NCBI GenBank assembly: GCA_945285405.1
Contig: CALYQJ010000013.1
Coordinates: forward strand, 1-49,893
Length of the DNA: 49,893 bases
Origin: an uncultured Lactobacillaceae bacterium
GTDB taxonomy: Bacteria; Bacillota; Bacilli; Lactobacillales; Lactobacillaceae
Direction: 5' to 3'
The position numbers and the translations under genes were made by a program. Below the pieces are notes generated by a model. That model worked only from the letters and a program-made list of their open reading frames with translations, was not told where the DNA came from and did not search any database. Of the stretch, positions 7,636-17,575 are shown one piece after another. Positions within the stretch are counted from its first letter, which is position 1, and every line of letters begins with the position of its first letter.

Positions 7636-9438
7636 ATGACTTTAAAATTGGCATTAAGTGGTTTAAAAAATCATCTAAAAGACTATTTCATTCTTTTTTC
7701 TGGATTAACAATTTCTGCAGCAATTTTTTACATGTTTCAAACCCTAGCAGCTAACCCACTTTTTTTAAAAAGTAATACCTATTTATTATCCATTGTTGTT
7801 ATTTTTAATTTAGGCACTTTTCTTTTAGCTATTATTACTTTTGCCTATCTTAATTATGCAAATAATTTTTTAATAAATTTGCGTTCGCGTATTTATGCAA
7901 TGTATTTAATGCTCGGAGCAAAATCACGGAAGATTGCGCAACTCATTTTTTTAGAAACCATAGTCATAGGTCTTTTAGCCGTTCTAGCCGGCATAGTATG
8001 TGGAATTATTTTAACTCAATTAATTAGTAGGTTACTAATTAGGCAGTTGGATTTAAGTTTGATCCATTATTCGCCATGGAATAACCAAGCAATATTAGTC
8101 ACTTTAATTTTCTTTCTAGTTATTTTTGTTTTTTTTGCTCTCAAGAATGCAAGAAAACTAGTCTATACTCCTATTTTAAAATTATTAAATCAAGAAAAAA
8201 CTCCAGTTCGTGCTCATAAAAATCCTTTATTGTGGGGTGGAGAAATTATTGCCGGGATAGTTTTATTAGCAATTGGATACTGGGCCTTAGCACATTTAGA
8301 TATATTAAACATAAAAGGAATTTTTGTGGCAATTATAACGATTGTTTCTGGAAGTTATTTCGTTTTTGATTCCTTATTTTTAGCGATTGTTCAAAATTTG
8401 CAACACCGTCCAAACTTCGCTTTAAAAAGATTACATAGCTTTACTTTAGGTCAATTAAATTTTCGTTTACGTGACTTAACAAAATTACTGGCCATGATTT
8501 CAATCATGTTCGCTTTAGCTCTTGGTGCCATTACAGCAGGTATTGGTTTTCATCGCGATATTGCTACTATAACTAACGTCTGTTCAGATTATGATTTTAT
8601 TTTACATGATCCAAGTACTAGAGAATTAGATCAGGTTAATAATCTCAAATTAACAGATACAAGTGTATATCACTATAAAGTTGCTTCAAATAAAGTTTAT
8701 TGGTTGGTTGATGATTTTGATCTTAAACCTTTTAATTACGTAATACCTAATGGATCTTTTAATCCAATTAAATATTCTCATGTTACTGGTAAACAAATGT
8801 TAAAAGATAAGAATAAATGGCTTAGTATATTACAATCATACTTGGGCGATGCATCAACTATACTTCCCGGTGGTTTTCTTCCAAAAAAAGAATTTCAAAC
8901 TAAAACGGGAAAAGAACATACAATTAACTTATATGTTTTAAAAAATTTTATGGCGGAAAAAAATCAGATTAAACCTCTAGTATTAGCAGATAATAAAAAA
9001 ATTAAATTGGATGTTAATCGTGATTCGACTCAAAAATATAACATATTTTTTGTAATTAATGGAATGCTTTCGGGTTTTGAATTTATGGGATTATTTTTAG
9101 GAATAGCCTTTTTAGCAATGTTAGCATCTTGTTTAATGTTTAAAATTCTTTCAGGGGCAAATAATGATATGCATCGTTACCAGATATTAAAGCAAATTGG
9201 AACCCGACATCAATTATTAGAATATTCAATTGCTCAAGAAATAGGGACTATTTTTCTATTACCGGCTTTACTTGGAATTGTTCACGTCCTTTTTGGATTA
9301 CAAATGTTTAAAGTAACTACATTGATTCATGAACCATATAAAAATTTAATAATTCCCATTGGCATCTTTTTAGTTCTTTATGCCTTTTACTATTTAATAA
9401 CCGATTTTATTTATCAAAAAAAGGTTTTAAGAAAATAG
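7636..9438 (+). CDS. FtsX-like ABC transporter permease, BceB-like
   Basis: About 600 aa, with four membrane helices in the first 180 residues, further helices near 200-300, a hydrophilic extracellular stretch of roughly 170 residues starting near HRDIATITNVCSDYDF, and a final FtsX block of three helices. This 10-helix layout with a large loop before helix 8 is that of BceB-type bacitracin/lantibiotic permeases. The reading frame is open back to 7600 inside the ATPase gene, but ATG 7636 gives the usual BceB start (MTLKLALSGLKNH). The ATPase stop is at 7625, so the two are translationally close and must form one transporter. A terminator follows at 9465. Confidence 0.85.
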   Translation: MTLKLALSGLKNHLKDYFILFSGLTISAAIFYMFQTLAANPLFLKSNTYLLSIVVIFNLGTFLLAIITFAYLNYANNFLINLRSRIYAMYLMLGAKSRKIAQLIFLETIVIGLLAVLAGIVCGIILTQLISRLLIRQLDLSLIHYSPWNNQAILVTLIFFLVIFVFFALKNARKLVYTPILKLLNQEKTPVRAHKNPLLWGGEIIAGIVLLAIGYWALAHLDILNIKGIFVAIITIVSGSYFVFDSLFLAIVQNLQHRPNFALKRLHSFTLGQLNFRLRDLTKLLAMISIMFALALGAITAGIGFHRDIATITNVCSDYDFILHDPSTRELDQVNNLKLTDTSVYHYKVASNKVYWLVDDFDLKPFNYVIPNGSFNPIKYSHVTGKQMLKDKNKWLSILQSYLGDASTILPGGFLPKKEFQTKTGKEHTINLYVLKNFMAEKNQIKPLVLADNKKIKLDVNRDSTQKYNIFFVINGMLSGFEFMGLFLGIAFLAMLASCLMFKILSGANNDMHRYQILKQIGTRHQLLEYSIAQEIGTIFLLPALLGIVHVLFGLQMFKVTTLIHEPYKNLIIPIGIFLVLYAFYYLITDFIYQKKVLRK

Positions 9439-9464
9439 TTTATTAAATTAATTATTTATAATTT

Positions 9465-9507
9465 AACGAGATCAAATTTTGAAATTAAAGTTTGATTTCG
9501 TTTTTTT
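9465..9507 (+). terminator. Intrinsic terminator of the ABC transporter operon
   Basis: AACGAGATCAAA pairs with TTTGATTTCGTT (one G-U pair) around a 14-base loop and is followed by seven Ts. Confidence 0.8.
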
Positions 9508-10465
9508 AGTTTATACACATGCAAATTTAGCATTATTTCTAATGAAATTAGATAATATTAATATTATTCAATATTAAATACTATATTATATATTGAAATA
9601 GATTTTGACTTTAATTATTTAAAATGAATGAAAAATACTATAATCCTATAAAAATATTATAAGCTCTTTTTTTAAAAAAAATTTGCTACATGACATTTTT
9701 AAGTCATAAGCATATTGCTTTATATTTAACTTACATTAGTTAATTCAAATAAAAAATTTAAGATATTTTTTCAAAAAATGTTAAAGAAAAAACAAATAAT
9801 TATTGTACTAATACAACTTTCTTGGTGGTCAGGAAAGCTTTTTTATTTTTAATCCATTAATTAGAATTAATATTAATTATTTTTTAGTTCTAATTATATT
9901 TATTGATTTTTTTAATGAATCTTTAATGGAAAAATGGTAAAATAACTAATTAGGAGTTGAGTTTTAATAATTCTTTTTAATAATTGCAGTTTAATAAGAT
10001 ATTAGAAAGTTTTTATAATTAATCATTTCCAATTAAATAAGAAAAGCCATCCATATTTTGATAAAAGTTTCAGAATATAATTTAGTGTATTTCAGATTTT
10101 AAAAAACATAATTATAAAAATAAATTACTAGGGAAGCTTCTAAGTGTGAAATTTTCCTACATTAATTTAATATCTACTTATTAATTTTCTCAATAATTTG
10201 GATCTTATAAAAAGTAAAGAATAATTTTTTGAGGACTTTGAGTTATTGAGTAAATTAAATGTTTAGTTCCTTTTTTTTATTTTAGTTACACATTTTATTT
10301 TCTATCTTTTTTTAAAAAAAATGGTAAAATTTTCTTATTGCTTTAAAATATATATTAAAAATTTTTAAATAATTTTTTGAAATAAACTTTCAAAGATGGT
10401 TTTAGATGTATTATTATGTATGTATTAAAGTAAAGATATTTTAATTTAATTTAGGAGGACAAAGT
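9508..10465. other. Gene-free AT-rich stretch of about 1 kb
   Basis: No ORF of convincing length or composition is present on either strand. It holds a terminator-like hairpin (9817-9850) with no gene to terminate, and two copies of the extended -10 sequence TGGTAAAAT (near 9945 and 10322). The second could serve the repressor gene at 10466. The rest looks like decayed or purely intergenic sequence; I recognise no protein relic. Confidence 0.5.
9817..9850 (+). terminator. Orphan terminator-like hairpin
   Basis: CTTTCTTG (9817-9824) pairs with CAGGAAAG (9830-9837) around the loop GTGGT, followed by a run of Ts. The nearest upstream gene already has its own terminator at 9465-9507, so this hairpin could end a small untranslated RNA or be a relic. 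Confidence 0.5.
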
Positions 10466-10837
10466 TTGGAAAAATTAAAATTTACAAAGCGTGAACTTGA
10501 TATTATGCATGTATTATGGGATGCAAAGGAACCCTTATCAGCAAAAGAAGTTTTTCAACAGAATTCTTCAATTAGTTTAAATACGATTCAAGCAGTATTA
10601 AGGAAATTACTTCGGAATAAGATTATTAAAACTGCTGAAATTGGTTACAGTGGTACTGTTTTAACACGTAAATATTCGCCATTATTATCTGAAGAAGACT
10701 ATTTAGCATCACAATTTTCGAAAAAAAGTATTTCAAATTTAATTTCACTTTTGATTAAAAATAGTAAAGCTGAAGATCTTGATAAAATTGAAAAATTAGT
10801 CAAAGATAAAAAGGCTGAATTAACTGTTAATAATTAG
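10466..10837 (+). CDS. BlaI/MecI/CopY-family transcriptional repressor without metal-binding cysteines
   Basis: A 123-aa winged-HTH repressor. The N-terminal half (KFTKRELDIMHVLWDAKEPLSAKEVFQ, then LNTIQAVLRKLLRNKII) is the penicillinase-repressor DNA-binding domain; the C-terminal half is a short dimerisation helix pair. Copper-responsive CopY proteins end in CxCxxxxCxC; this protein has no cysteine at all, so it cannot sense copper in the CopY way. No BlaR1-type sensor protease is next to it either. TTG start behind GGAGG. It stands alone between gene-free DNA and a terminator at 11027. The copper operon at 31.4 kb carries TACA-N2-TGTA-type boxes, which this family recognises, but any link is speculative. 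Confidence 0.87.
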   Translation: MEKLKFTKRELDIMHVLWDAKEPLSAKEVFQQNSSISLNTIQAVLRKLLRNKIIKTAEIGYSGTVLTRKYSPLLSEEDYLASQFSKKSISNLISLLIKNSKAEDLDKIEKLVKDKKAELTVNN

Positions 10838-11026
10838 TCTTTTAATAACGGTACTTTAAGATTTAAATTTTAGTATTTTAACTATAAAAGTCACTTTAGA
10901 CTTTTAAATTTACTATTAATATTTGTGAATGGTTTTCTTAAGGTACAACCTTTATGTGTTAATTATCAAAATTTTAATTAATAAAATTTAGTTTTTACCT
11001 TTCATAGTTGAAAAACAATTTAAGGT

Positions 11027-11070
11027 AAAAGGCATTCAGTAAACTTATAGTTTATTGAATGCCTTTTATT
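11027..11070. terminator. Bidirectional terminator between the BlaI-family gene and the SorC-family gene
   Basis: AAAAGGCATTCAGTAAAC pairs with GTTTATTGAATGCCTTTT (18 bp, one G-U) around TTATA. A-rich and T-rich flanks allow it to serve both convergent genes. Confidence 0.85.
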
Positions 11071-11099
11071 ATGCTCAAAATAATCTTTTAATATTCAAT

Positions 11100-12047
11100 T
11101 TAATGTTTGAGTAGGATCAATATTTTACTAGCTACTGATTCACTAAGGTAGAAAGTGTTTAAAAGTTGACCTCTCATGGCCCCTAAAGTGGCTTCAGCTT
11201 TTAATTTATTAGTTACAACGGTAATTTTTTTAGGAGTTTTAAGAATTTGTTTTATAGGCATACTAAAAACGGGGATGTCTTTTTCATTAATAAAATTACC
11301 ATTTAAGTCAAAGGGACGACCATAAAGTAATCCAGCAACTTGTTTTCGAGCACTTGGAGGAATGATTCGGTCAATTTCTTGTTGCCACGTAGAAACTGTT
11401 TCAAGTGATTCTAAATTTCCTAAACTGCAAATAATTAGATTAAGAGAGCTTCCTAAAGCTAAAGTTGGTTTAATTGCTGGCTCTTTAGCCCAAAGTTTTC
11501 GAGACTGATCATTAAATACATATAATGGCGCAACCATGGTTTGATATTTTGCTCCTAAACGGTTTGCTGCCATTTCAACTAAACGCATTGAACCAGCTTT
11601 TGAATTATATTTCATATTTTCACCCATAATTTGAGTAAACAGAATGTTGGGATAATCAGCTGTGTTGAAATGTTGAATTAGATCATATATTGTTTCGCCC
11701 CATGATAAGCCAATCACTTCATTAGGTGTTAAAGAATGTTGAATTTCTTGGGCAGCATATAGGAAAACGTTAGCTGTAGTATTTGTGGGGTTGGGAGCAT
11801 CTTTAACAATAATTATTTTCTCATTTGGGAAAATTTGTTTAAAAAGACGTTCCATTGTGCGTTGACGACTAATAGGGGCATTAATTTGAATATTAACTAG
11901 TCCTTCATTAGTAGCTTCATCGAGATATTTTTCTACATAGTAACGTGAAATTTTGAATTGTTTAGCAATTTCACTAATTGAATTTCTTGAATAGTAAAAG
12001 CATTGAGCAATTGCAATGATTAACTCTTGATGATTAAAATCGGACAA
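11100..12047 (-). CDS. SorC/DeoR-family regulator, CitI-like
   Basis: A 315-aa regulator with an N-terminal HTH (about residues 8-55, with SISEIAKQFKISRYYVEKYLDEA) and a large C-terminal sugar/acid-binding domain of the SorC family (GLSWGETIYDL and the closing segment LRGQLLNTFYLSE style motifs). TTG start with GGAGG ten bases upstream. It is divergent from the citrate gene cluster. In Weissella and Leuconostoc the citrate operon is activated by CitI, a member of this family, when citrate is present; position and family make the same role likely here. A different effector cannot be excluded. Confidence 0.82.
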   Translation of the reverse strand: MSDFNHQELIIAIAQCFYYSRNSISEIAKQFKISRYYVEKYLDEATNEGLVNIQINAPISRQRTMERLFKQIFPNEKIIIVKDAPNPTNTTANVFLYAAQEIQHSLTPNEVIGLSWGETIYDLIQHFNTADYPNILFTQIMGENMKYNSKAGSMRLVEMAANRLGAKYQTMVAPLYVFNDQSRKLWAKEPAIKPTLALGSSLNLIICSLGNLESLETVSTWQQEIDRIIPPSARKQVAGLLYGRPFDLNGNFINEKDIPVFSMPIKQILKTPKKITVVTNKLKAEATLGAMRGQLLNTFYLSESVASKILILLKH

Positions 12048-12357
12048 TTAGTTAAAGCCTCCTTAAATTAATTATTTTAATTTTATCATGGTTTTTATTT
12101 TAAACCTTAGTAGGAAGAAAAATAGTAGGAATATAATATAAAAATAACTATAATAGTAGATAATAGTTAAAAATGAATATAAAATTAATTTATGCCAAAA
12201 TTAGTATGCGTTATCAGTGAGAAACTAAGTTAAATTTCTGAACGTAATGGTAATAAATAATTGACTACACTTCACTATTAAGTGGGTTAATAGCTATTTT
12301 TTATATTAAAAGAGTAATTATTAAAATTAGATTAATAATAAAATTAGGAAGTATAGA
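12048..12357. promoter_or_regulatory. Divergent control region of the citrate cluster
   Basis: A 310-base spacer between the SorC-family gene and the permease. It contains the inverted repeat AACTAT (12146-12151) / ATAGTT (12163-12168), a cre-like site at 12203, and TTGACT (12261) followed about 20 bases later by TTAATA as a weak promoter for the + strand. The repeat is a candidate regulator site; nothing else is recognised. Confidence 0.45.
12203..12216 (+). promoter_or_regulatory. cre-like site (CcpA) upstream of the citrate genes
   Basis: AGTATGCGTTATCA matches 12 of 14 positions of the degenerate catabolite-responsive element TGWAARCGYTWNCW, with the CG core and right half intact. Citrate genes of other lactic acid bacteria are under CcpA control, so the site is plausible; the imperfect left half keeps confidence low. 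Confidence 0.35.
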
Positions 12358-13329
12358 ATGACAATATTTTGGACCTCAATTCAAAGTGTATTGGCGATTA
12401 TGTTTATGATTGCTATTGGTTACTTTGCTGATCAAAAAAATTGGTTTGATCAGCAATTTTCTAAATCATTATCAAAAATCATTATGCAAGTAGCTTTACC
12501 GGCTTCTATTTTTATGTCAATGATGGAACATTTTAAACCAAATCAGCTTGCGAACTTATCAATAGGTTTAATATATTCTATTCTAAGTATTAGTATTGGT
12601 TTACTTTTAGCTTCATTAATAGTTAGTTTTCTTAAATTATCTAAGGGACAACGAGGTTTAATGATTACGGCAATGAATTTTGCTAACACTGTTTTTATTG
12701 GTATGCCCCTTAATGAAGCTTTATTCGGTACAATTTCAATTCCTTATTTATTAGTTTATTACATTGTGAATACCATTATGCTATGGACGGTAGGAGTATG
12801 GATTATTGCTGCTGATGATCCTACTATCAACAGTAAGGGGCAAAAAGTAAAATTTGATTGGCATCATTTAATTCCAGCACCACTTTGGGGTTTTATTGTT
12901 GCACTTCCTTTTATTTTTATTCCTTGGTTGAAAACTCACCTTTTAGTTAGCTTTGTAACGACTACATTGTCTAAAATTGGAGGATTAGTAACCCCGCTAT
13001 CCTTAATTTATATTGGGATTATGCTTAGTAATTTTGGCTTAAAAAATATGAAGTTTGATCGTTCAGTTATTGTTACTTTATTTGGGCGTTTTGTTACAGC
13101 ACCAATAATTATGACCATTTTAATTTTTATTGGCGCTCAAGCAGGTTTAACAATAATACCTGTATTTTATAAAACATTGATTATTCAAGCTGCAACTCCA
13201 ACTTTTGCGGTATTACCAGTTTTAGCAACTACTTATCATAGTGATGTACAGTTTGCTACTAATATTGTAGTTACTTCATCAGTGTTATTTATAATTGTCG
13301 TTCCGATAATTATGTTAATTATGGGGTAA
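12358..13329 (+). CDS. AEC-family permease, probable citrate/malate transporter
   Basis: A 323-aa membrane protein with about ten hydrophobic helices of the auxin-efflux-carrier family. The first helix is SVLAIMFMIAIGYFADQKNWF, and the conserved mid-protein NFANTVFIGMPL and ATPTFAVLPVLATTY segments are typical of bacterial AEC carriers, which include malate permeases of lactic acid bacteria. It is the first gene of the citrate lyase cluster and ends seven bases before citC, so it very likely imports citrate or a related di/tricarboxylate. Lactococci and leuconostocs use a 2-hydroxycarboxylate-family CitP in this position; no such gene is present. The substrate is inferred from context. Confidence 0.82.
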   Translation: MTIFWTSIQSVLAIMFMIAIGYFADQKNWFDQQFSKSLSKIIMQVALPASIFMSMMEHFKPNQLANLSIGLIYSILSISIGLLLASLIVSFLKLSKGQRGLMITAMNFANTVFIGMPLNEALFGTISIPYLLVYYIVNTIMLWTVGVWIIAADDPTINSKGQKVKFDWHHLIPAPLWGFIVALPFIFIPWLKTHLLVSFVTTTLSKIGGLVTPLSLIYIGIMLSNFGLKNMKFDRSVIVTLFGRFVTAPIIMTILIFIGAQAGLTIIPVFYKTLIIQAATPTFAVLPVLATTYHSDVQFATNIVVTSSVLFIIVVPIIMLIMG

Positions 13330-13335
13330 GGGTCA

Positions 13336-14385
13336 ATGACTAAAATACGTCAAATATTTTTACAAATTCCTAGTTTAAAAAGAAAATGGGAACAATTTTT
13401 ACATCAACAAGGTTTAACTAGTTTTTCTGAAGCTGAAGTAACTAATTTGGATTTTACTTTGGGACTTTATGAAGGGCAAAAATTACTTGGTACCGGATCA
13501 ATAAGTGATAATGTTTTAAAATTTATTGCCGTAATTCCAGGAGAATTGTCAGCAGCTTATTTTAATCAAATTGTTTCGGCATTACAAAGTTATTTAGTTC
13601 AAAATGGTCAAACTCATATGATGGTTTTTACTAAACCACAATATGAAGCAAGTTTTAATTATGTAGGTTTTAAAACATTAACGAAAACAATACAAGGCTG
13701 TTTATTGGAAGCCGGGAACCCGGGAATTCAACAATATTTCAAAAATTTACCCCATGTATCTAATCAAAAGCAGCATCAAGTAGCTGCTGTTGTAGTTAAT
13801 GCAAATCCTTTTACTATAGGGCATCGATATTTAATCGAAAAAGCGGCACAAGAAAATGAAATAGTTGATGTGTTTGTATTGTCAGCTAATCATTCTTTAT
13901 TTACTAGTGATGAACGTCTTTATTTAGTTAAACTTGGAGTCGCAGATTTAAAAAATGTGAGGGTATTTCCTGGTGGGAGTTATTTAGTTAGTTATGCTAC
14001 TTTTCCAGCATATTTTATCGTTTCAAAAGATAATGTAATTCGTTATCAAACGACTTTAGATGCTCAGTTATTTCGTGATCAAATTGCGCCAGTATTAAAT
14101 ATTAAAAAACGTTATTTAGGTGATGAACCTTTCTCACATACAACTAACGTTTATAATCAAACACTCAAAGCAGTGTTACCACCTAAAATACAGGTAGTTA
14201 TAATTCCTCGTTTACAACAAGGTAATCAAATTGTTACTGCTACAGCGGTGCGGCAAGCCATAGCTCATCAAGAAATTACAACGGTAAAAGATTTTTTGCC
14301 TGAGATCACTTATCAATTTATTCAAGATCATCAATCAGAGTTACTCGAACGAATTAAGAAGGGAGTTAACATTAATGGAAATTAA
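13336..14385 (+). CDS. citC: [Citrate (pro-3S)-lyase] ligase
   Basis: A 349-aa enzyme that acetylates the thiol of the citrate lyase prosthetic group with acetate and ATP, making the lyase active. An N-terminal GNAT-like region (to about residue 130) precedes a nucleotidyltransferase domain; the HxGH-type ATP-binding motif appears as NANPFTIGH (155-163). The final region contains the expected TATAVR. AAGGG precedes the ATG. It overlaps citD by 11 bases, a sign of coupled translation. Confidence 0.93.
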   Translation: MTKIRQIFLQIPSLKRKWEQFLHQQGLTSFSEAEVTNLDFTLGLYEGQKLLGTGSISDNVLKFIAVIPGELSAAYFNQIVSALQSYLVQNGQTHMMVFTKPQYEASFNYVGFKTLTKTIQGCLLEAGNPGIQQYFKNLPHVSNQKQHQVAAVVVNANPFTIGHRYLIEKAAQENEIVDVFVLSANHSLFTSDERLYLVKLGVADLKNVRVFPGGSYLVSYATFPAYFIVSKDNVIRYQTTLDAQLFRDQIAPVLNIKKRYLGDEPFSHTTNVYNQTLKAVLPPKIQVVIIPRLQQGNQIVTATAVRQAIAHQEITTVKDFLPEITYQFIQDHQSELLERIKKGVNINGN

Positions 14386-14668
14386 AAAAACAGTTATTGC
14401 TGGAACGTTAGAATCTTCTGATATCCAGATTACCTTAAGTCCGGCAACGGGTGATAATTTAGAAATTGAATTAGAATCAGACGTTTTAAATCAATTTGGT
14501 AATCAAATTAAAAAAGTAATTACTGAAACTTTGCAAAAGTTTCAAATTACCAAGGTTCATGTTAAAGCTATTGATCAAGGAGCGTTAGATTGTGTTATTA
14601 GAGCTCGAACGATTACGGCTGTTCAAAGAGCATTAGGTCAAACCGAACCGGCTTGGGAGGAACTTTAA
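14375..14668 (+). CDS. citD: Citrate lyase acyl carrier protein (gamma subunit)
   Basis: A 97-aa carrier of the phosphoribosyl-dephospho-CoA arm that moves acetyl and citryl groups between CitE and CitF. AGTLESSDIQITL near the N-terminus contains Ser14, the usual attachment residue. Length is standard. It starts inside citC and its stop abuts the citE start codon. Confidence 0.94.
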   Translation: MEIKKTVIAGTLESSDIQITLSPATGDNLEIELESDVLNQFGNQIKKVITETLQKFQITKVHVKAIDQGALDCVIRARTITAVQRALGQTEPAWEEL

Positions 14669-15580
14669 ATGGATGCAAGTGAACGCTTACGTCGCACGAT
14701 GATGTTTGTTCCAGGAAATAGTCCTGCTATGTTAAAGGATGCAGGAATTTATGGAGCAGACTCAATAATGTTTGATTTAGAAGATGCGGTTTCTTTAACC
14801 GAAAAAGATGCTGCTCGTACATTAGTTTATGAATCTTTACAAACAATTGATTATGGTGAAGCGGAAAAAGTGGTTAGGATCAATAGTATTGATACTCCTT
14901 ATTATCTTGATGATGTTCGGGTTATGGTAAAAGCAGGAATTGAGGTAATTAGATTGGCTAAAACCGATACTGCTGAAATGATTCAACAACTAGCAAAAGA
15001 TACTACAGCAGCGGAAAAAGAATTTAATCAACCAGTGGGTTCGACAAAATTAATGGCTGCAATTGAAAGTGCTAAGGCAGTAGTTAATGCTAATAAAATT
15101 GCTGCTGCTTCGCCACGGATGATGGGGATCGCTTTGTCGGCTGAAGATTATACAACTGATTTAAAAACACATCGTTATCCTGATGGTCAGGAATTATCTT
15201 ACGGGCGAAATGTTATTTTACATGCTGCTCGTGCGGCAGGCATTTGCGCTTTTGACACAGTGTTTACTAATTTGGATGATGAGGCAGGCCTAATCCGTGA
15301 AACCAAGTTAATTCATCAGTTAGGTTTTGATGGCAAATCGGTAATTAATCCACGTCAAATTCCAATAATTAATCAAATTTATGAACCAACACAATTCGAA
15401 ATTGAACAGGCGCAAGAAGTAATTACAGCGATTAATGTAGCACATGAAAAAGGTTCAGGAGTAATTGCACTAAATGGTCAAATGGTAGATCGCCCTGTTG
15501 TTATGAGAGCCCAGCGAGTTATGAAGTTAGCAATTGCGTCTAATTTAGTAGATGAGGAGGGTAATTACCTTGAAAAATAG
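14669..15580 (+). CDS. citE: Citrate lyase beta subunit (citryl-CoA lyase)
   Basis: A 303-aa HpcH/HpaI-family TIM barrel that cleaves citryl-ACP to oxaloacetate and acetyl-ACP. Recognisable are [14 protein letters not shown] at the start, the metal-site segment MFDLEDAV, and the conserved [19 protein letters not shown] is inside the end of citD. It overlaps citF by 11 bases. Confidence 0.95.
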   Translation: MDASERLRRTMMFVPGNSPAMLKDAGIYGADSIMFDLEDAVSLTEKDAARTLVYESLQTIDYGEAEKVVRINSIDTPYYLDDVRVMVKAGIEVIRLAKTDTAEMIQQLAKDTTAAEKEFNQPVGSTKLMAAIESAKAVVNANKIAAASPRMMGIALSAEDYTTDLKTHRYPDGQELSYGRNVILHAARAAGICAFDTVFTNLDDEAGLIRETKLIHQLGFDGKSVINPRQIPIINQIYEPTQFEIEQAQEVITAINVAHEKGSGVIALNGQMVDRPVVMRAQRVMKLAIASNLVDEEGNYLEK

Positions 15581-17108
15581 CATTGGTGTCGAATTACCAG
15601 AAAATTTAATGAATCAATATCATTATCAACCTTTTATAACAACCAAGCTTGATTATTCTGAAATTTCACGGGTAGCGCCTGTGGTGCGAATTAACACAAA
15701 TCAAAGTAAGGTAGTGGATTCTTTGATTGATTTAATTAAAGAAAATGTAAAAGATGGGATGACAATTTCTTTTCATCATCATTTAAGAGAAGGAGATCAA
15801 ATTTTTAATTATGTTATGCAGGTGATTATTAATTTAGGAATTAAAGATTTAACTTTGGCACCTTCTTCATTGACCAATGTCATGAATGAAATGGTAATTA
15901 AAGCAATTAAAGCTGGGACTATCACTAATATTACCAGTTCAGGGATGCGAGGTACTCTTGGTAAAGCTGTTTCCCGTGGCTTATTAAAAAATCCAGTAAT
16001 TTTTCGATCACATGGTGGTAGAGCTCGAGCAATTGCTACCGGTAAGATTAAAATTGATGTTGCCTTTTTGGGGGTGCCTAATTCTGATGAAATGGGTAAT
16101 GCTAATGGAATGAGTGGAAAAGCTGTGTTTGGCTCCATGGGATATGCTTTGATTGATGCTCGTTATGCTAATAGAGTAGTTTTATTAACCGATAATTTAG
16201 TAGATTATCCTAATACTCCCGCTTCCATTAACCAAACTCAAGTGGATTATGTTGTAAAAGTTGATCAAGTAGGCGATCCAACTAAAATTGGATCGGGGGC
16301 TACTCGTTTTACTAAAGACCCTAAAGAATTAAAAATTGCACAAATGATTAATGAAGTAATTGTTTCTTCACCTTATTTTAAGGAAGGTTTTTCTTTTCAA
16401 ACAGGTTCTGGTGGAGCAGCTTTGGCAGTTACTCGTTATTTGCGACAGGCTATGCTTAAACGAAAAATTAAATCTTCATTTGCATTAGGTGGAATTACTA
16501 ATTCGACGATTGAATTACTCAATGAAGGATTGGTCAATAAAATAATGGATGTTCAAGATTTTGATCAAATTGCAGCTACTTCTATGAGGGATAATAAAAA
16601 TCAACAAGAGATTGATGCTTCCTGGTATGCTGATCCCTTTAATAAAGGAGCCATGGTTACTAAACTTGATGTTGTCATTTTATCGGCATTGCAAGTTGAT
16701 ACTAGTTTTAATGTTAATGTTTTAAGTGGTTCTGATGGGATTATCCGTGGTGCTATTGGTGGTCATCAAGATGCCGCTACTGCAAAGTTAACAATTATTT
16801 CTGCACCTTTAACTCGAGGACGGATAGCAACGATTGTTCCTAAAATGACGTCGATTTCGACACCTGGAGCTTCAGTTGATGTTGTCGTGACCGAATATGG
16901 TATTGCAATTAATCCTCAGCGTCAAGATTTAATTTCTTATATTAGTAAAATTCCAGGTATTCCACTTTATTCAATTAATGAATTAGCTCAAAAAGCTGTA
17001 GATATCGTTGGTGAAGCTCAACTACCTGAATATTTTAATCGGCCAGTAGGACTTGTTGAATATCGAGATGGTACTTTAATTGATGTAATAAATCAGGTAA
17101 AAATATAA
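15570..17108 (+). CDS. citF: Citrate lyase alpha subunit (citrate CoA-transferase)
   Basis: A 512-aa subunit that exchanges acetyl for citryl on the carrier protein. Glycine-rich CoA-transferase segments are visible ([45 protein letters not shown]). The frame is open from ATG 15552, but GAGGAGGG lies inside that extension and eight bases before TTG 15570, so the TTG is the real start and gives the length of known CitF proteins. A terminator follows at 17132, which separates the structural genes from citX and citG. Confidence 0.94.
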   Translation: MKNSIGVELPENLMNQYHYQPFITTKLDYSEISRVAPVVRINTNQSKVVDSLIDLIKENVKDGMTISFHHHLREGDQIFNYVMQVIINLGIKDLTLAPSSLTNVMNEMVIKAIKAGTITNITSSGMRGTLGKAVSRGLLKNPVIFRSHGGRARAIATGKIKIDVAFLGVPNSDEMGNANGMSGKAVFGSMGYALIDARYANRVVLLTDNLVDYPNTPASINQTQVDYVVKVDQVGDPTKIGSGATRFTKDPKELKIAQMINEVIVSSPYFKEGFSFQTGSGGAALAVTRYLRQAMLKRKIKSSFALGGITNSTIELLNEGLVNKIMDVQDFDQIAATSMRDNKNQQEIDASWYADPFNKGAMVTKLDVVILSALQVDTSFNVNVLSGSDGIIRGAIGGHQDAATAKLTIISAPLTRGRIATIVPKMTSISTPGASVDVVVTEYGIAINPQRQDLISYISKIPGIPLYSINELAQKAVDIVGEAQLPEYFNRPVGLVEYRDGTLIDVINQVKI

Positions 17109-17131
17109 TCTATTTATTAAATTATATCTTC

Positions 17132-17164
17132 AAAAAATACACTTTTACATAGTGTGTTTTTTTA
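17132..17164 (+). terminator. Intrinsic terminator after citF
   Basis: ATACACT (17137-17143) pairs with AGTGTGT (17151-17157, one G-U), extended by A-rich and T-rich flanks, with a T run. It would stop or attenuate transcription before citX. Confidence 0.75.
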
Positions 17165-17250
17165 TATGAAGGTGAATTTGTTAACCTTATATAATTATAA
17201 GTAAAAAAAACAGACAGAAGGTAGAAACAATAAATGGAAGTTTAATTTAT

Positions 17251-17575
17251 AATTTTAATATTCCATTATTATTCTGTGATAAGATTAATGTAATTAGCAT
17301 CAACAATATTAAGGATTTTAAGCAACAACATAAGTTAAAATTCATTAATGAATATATCTCTTTAGATAGTATTTTAATTCTCAATGTTAAAAAAATTTAA
17401 AATTCAATCAGCAATTTTAGATCATTTACAAAAACGTAACTTTTTAAAAACCAACCGTCAATTATCTTTGGTATATTATGGAATTAGTAATAATTTAGTT
17501 TGCTTTCATTATTTATATAAAAATTATAAAAACAAAATCTGTTTAGTAGTGATTTTGAAACATTTAATATTATAG
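17251..17575 (+). pseudogene. Decayed coding sequence between citF and citX, unrecognised
   Basis: The 600-base gap between the citF terminator and citX holds two short overlapping open frames without ribosome binding sites. The first (17251-17400) has no start codon but reads like protein (for example INEYISLDSILILNVKKI); the second (17384-17575) begins with ATG inside the end of the first and finishes with CLVVILKHLIL. A shift from one frame to the other suggests a relic of one gene. I do not recognise the family. A 23-base piece near its end (17546-17568) resembles 22336-22358. The rest of 17165-17760 holds nothing I can identify. Confidence 0.35.

Noticed and set aside
9778-9852. 24-codon frame in the gene-free kilobase, running through the orphan hairpin
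   Set aside because: No ribosome binding site upstream, and the hairpin it crosses is a better explanation of the sequence.
15809-16138. 109-codon minus-strand frame inside citF
   Set aside because: Pure shadow of the citF reading frame; low-complexity product and no start signals.
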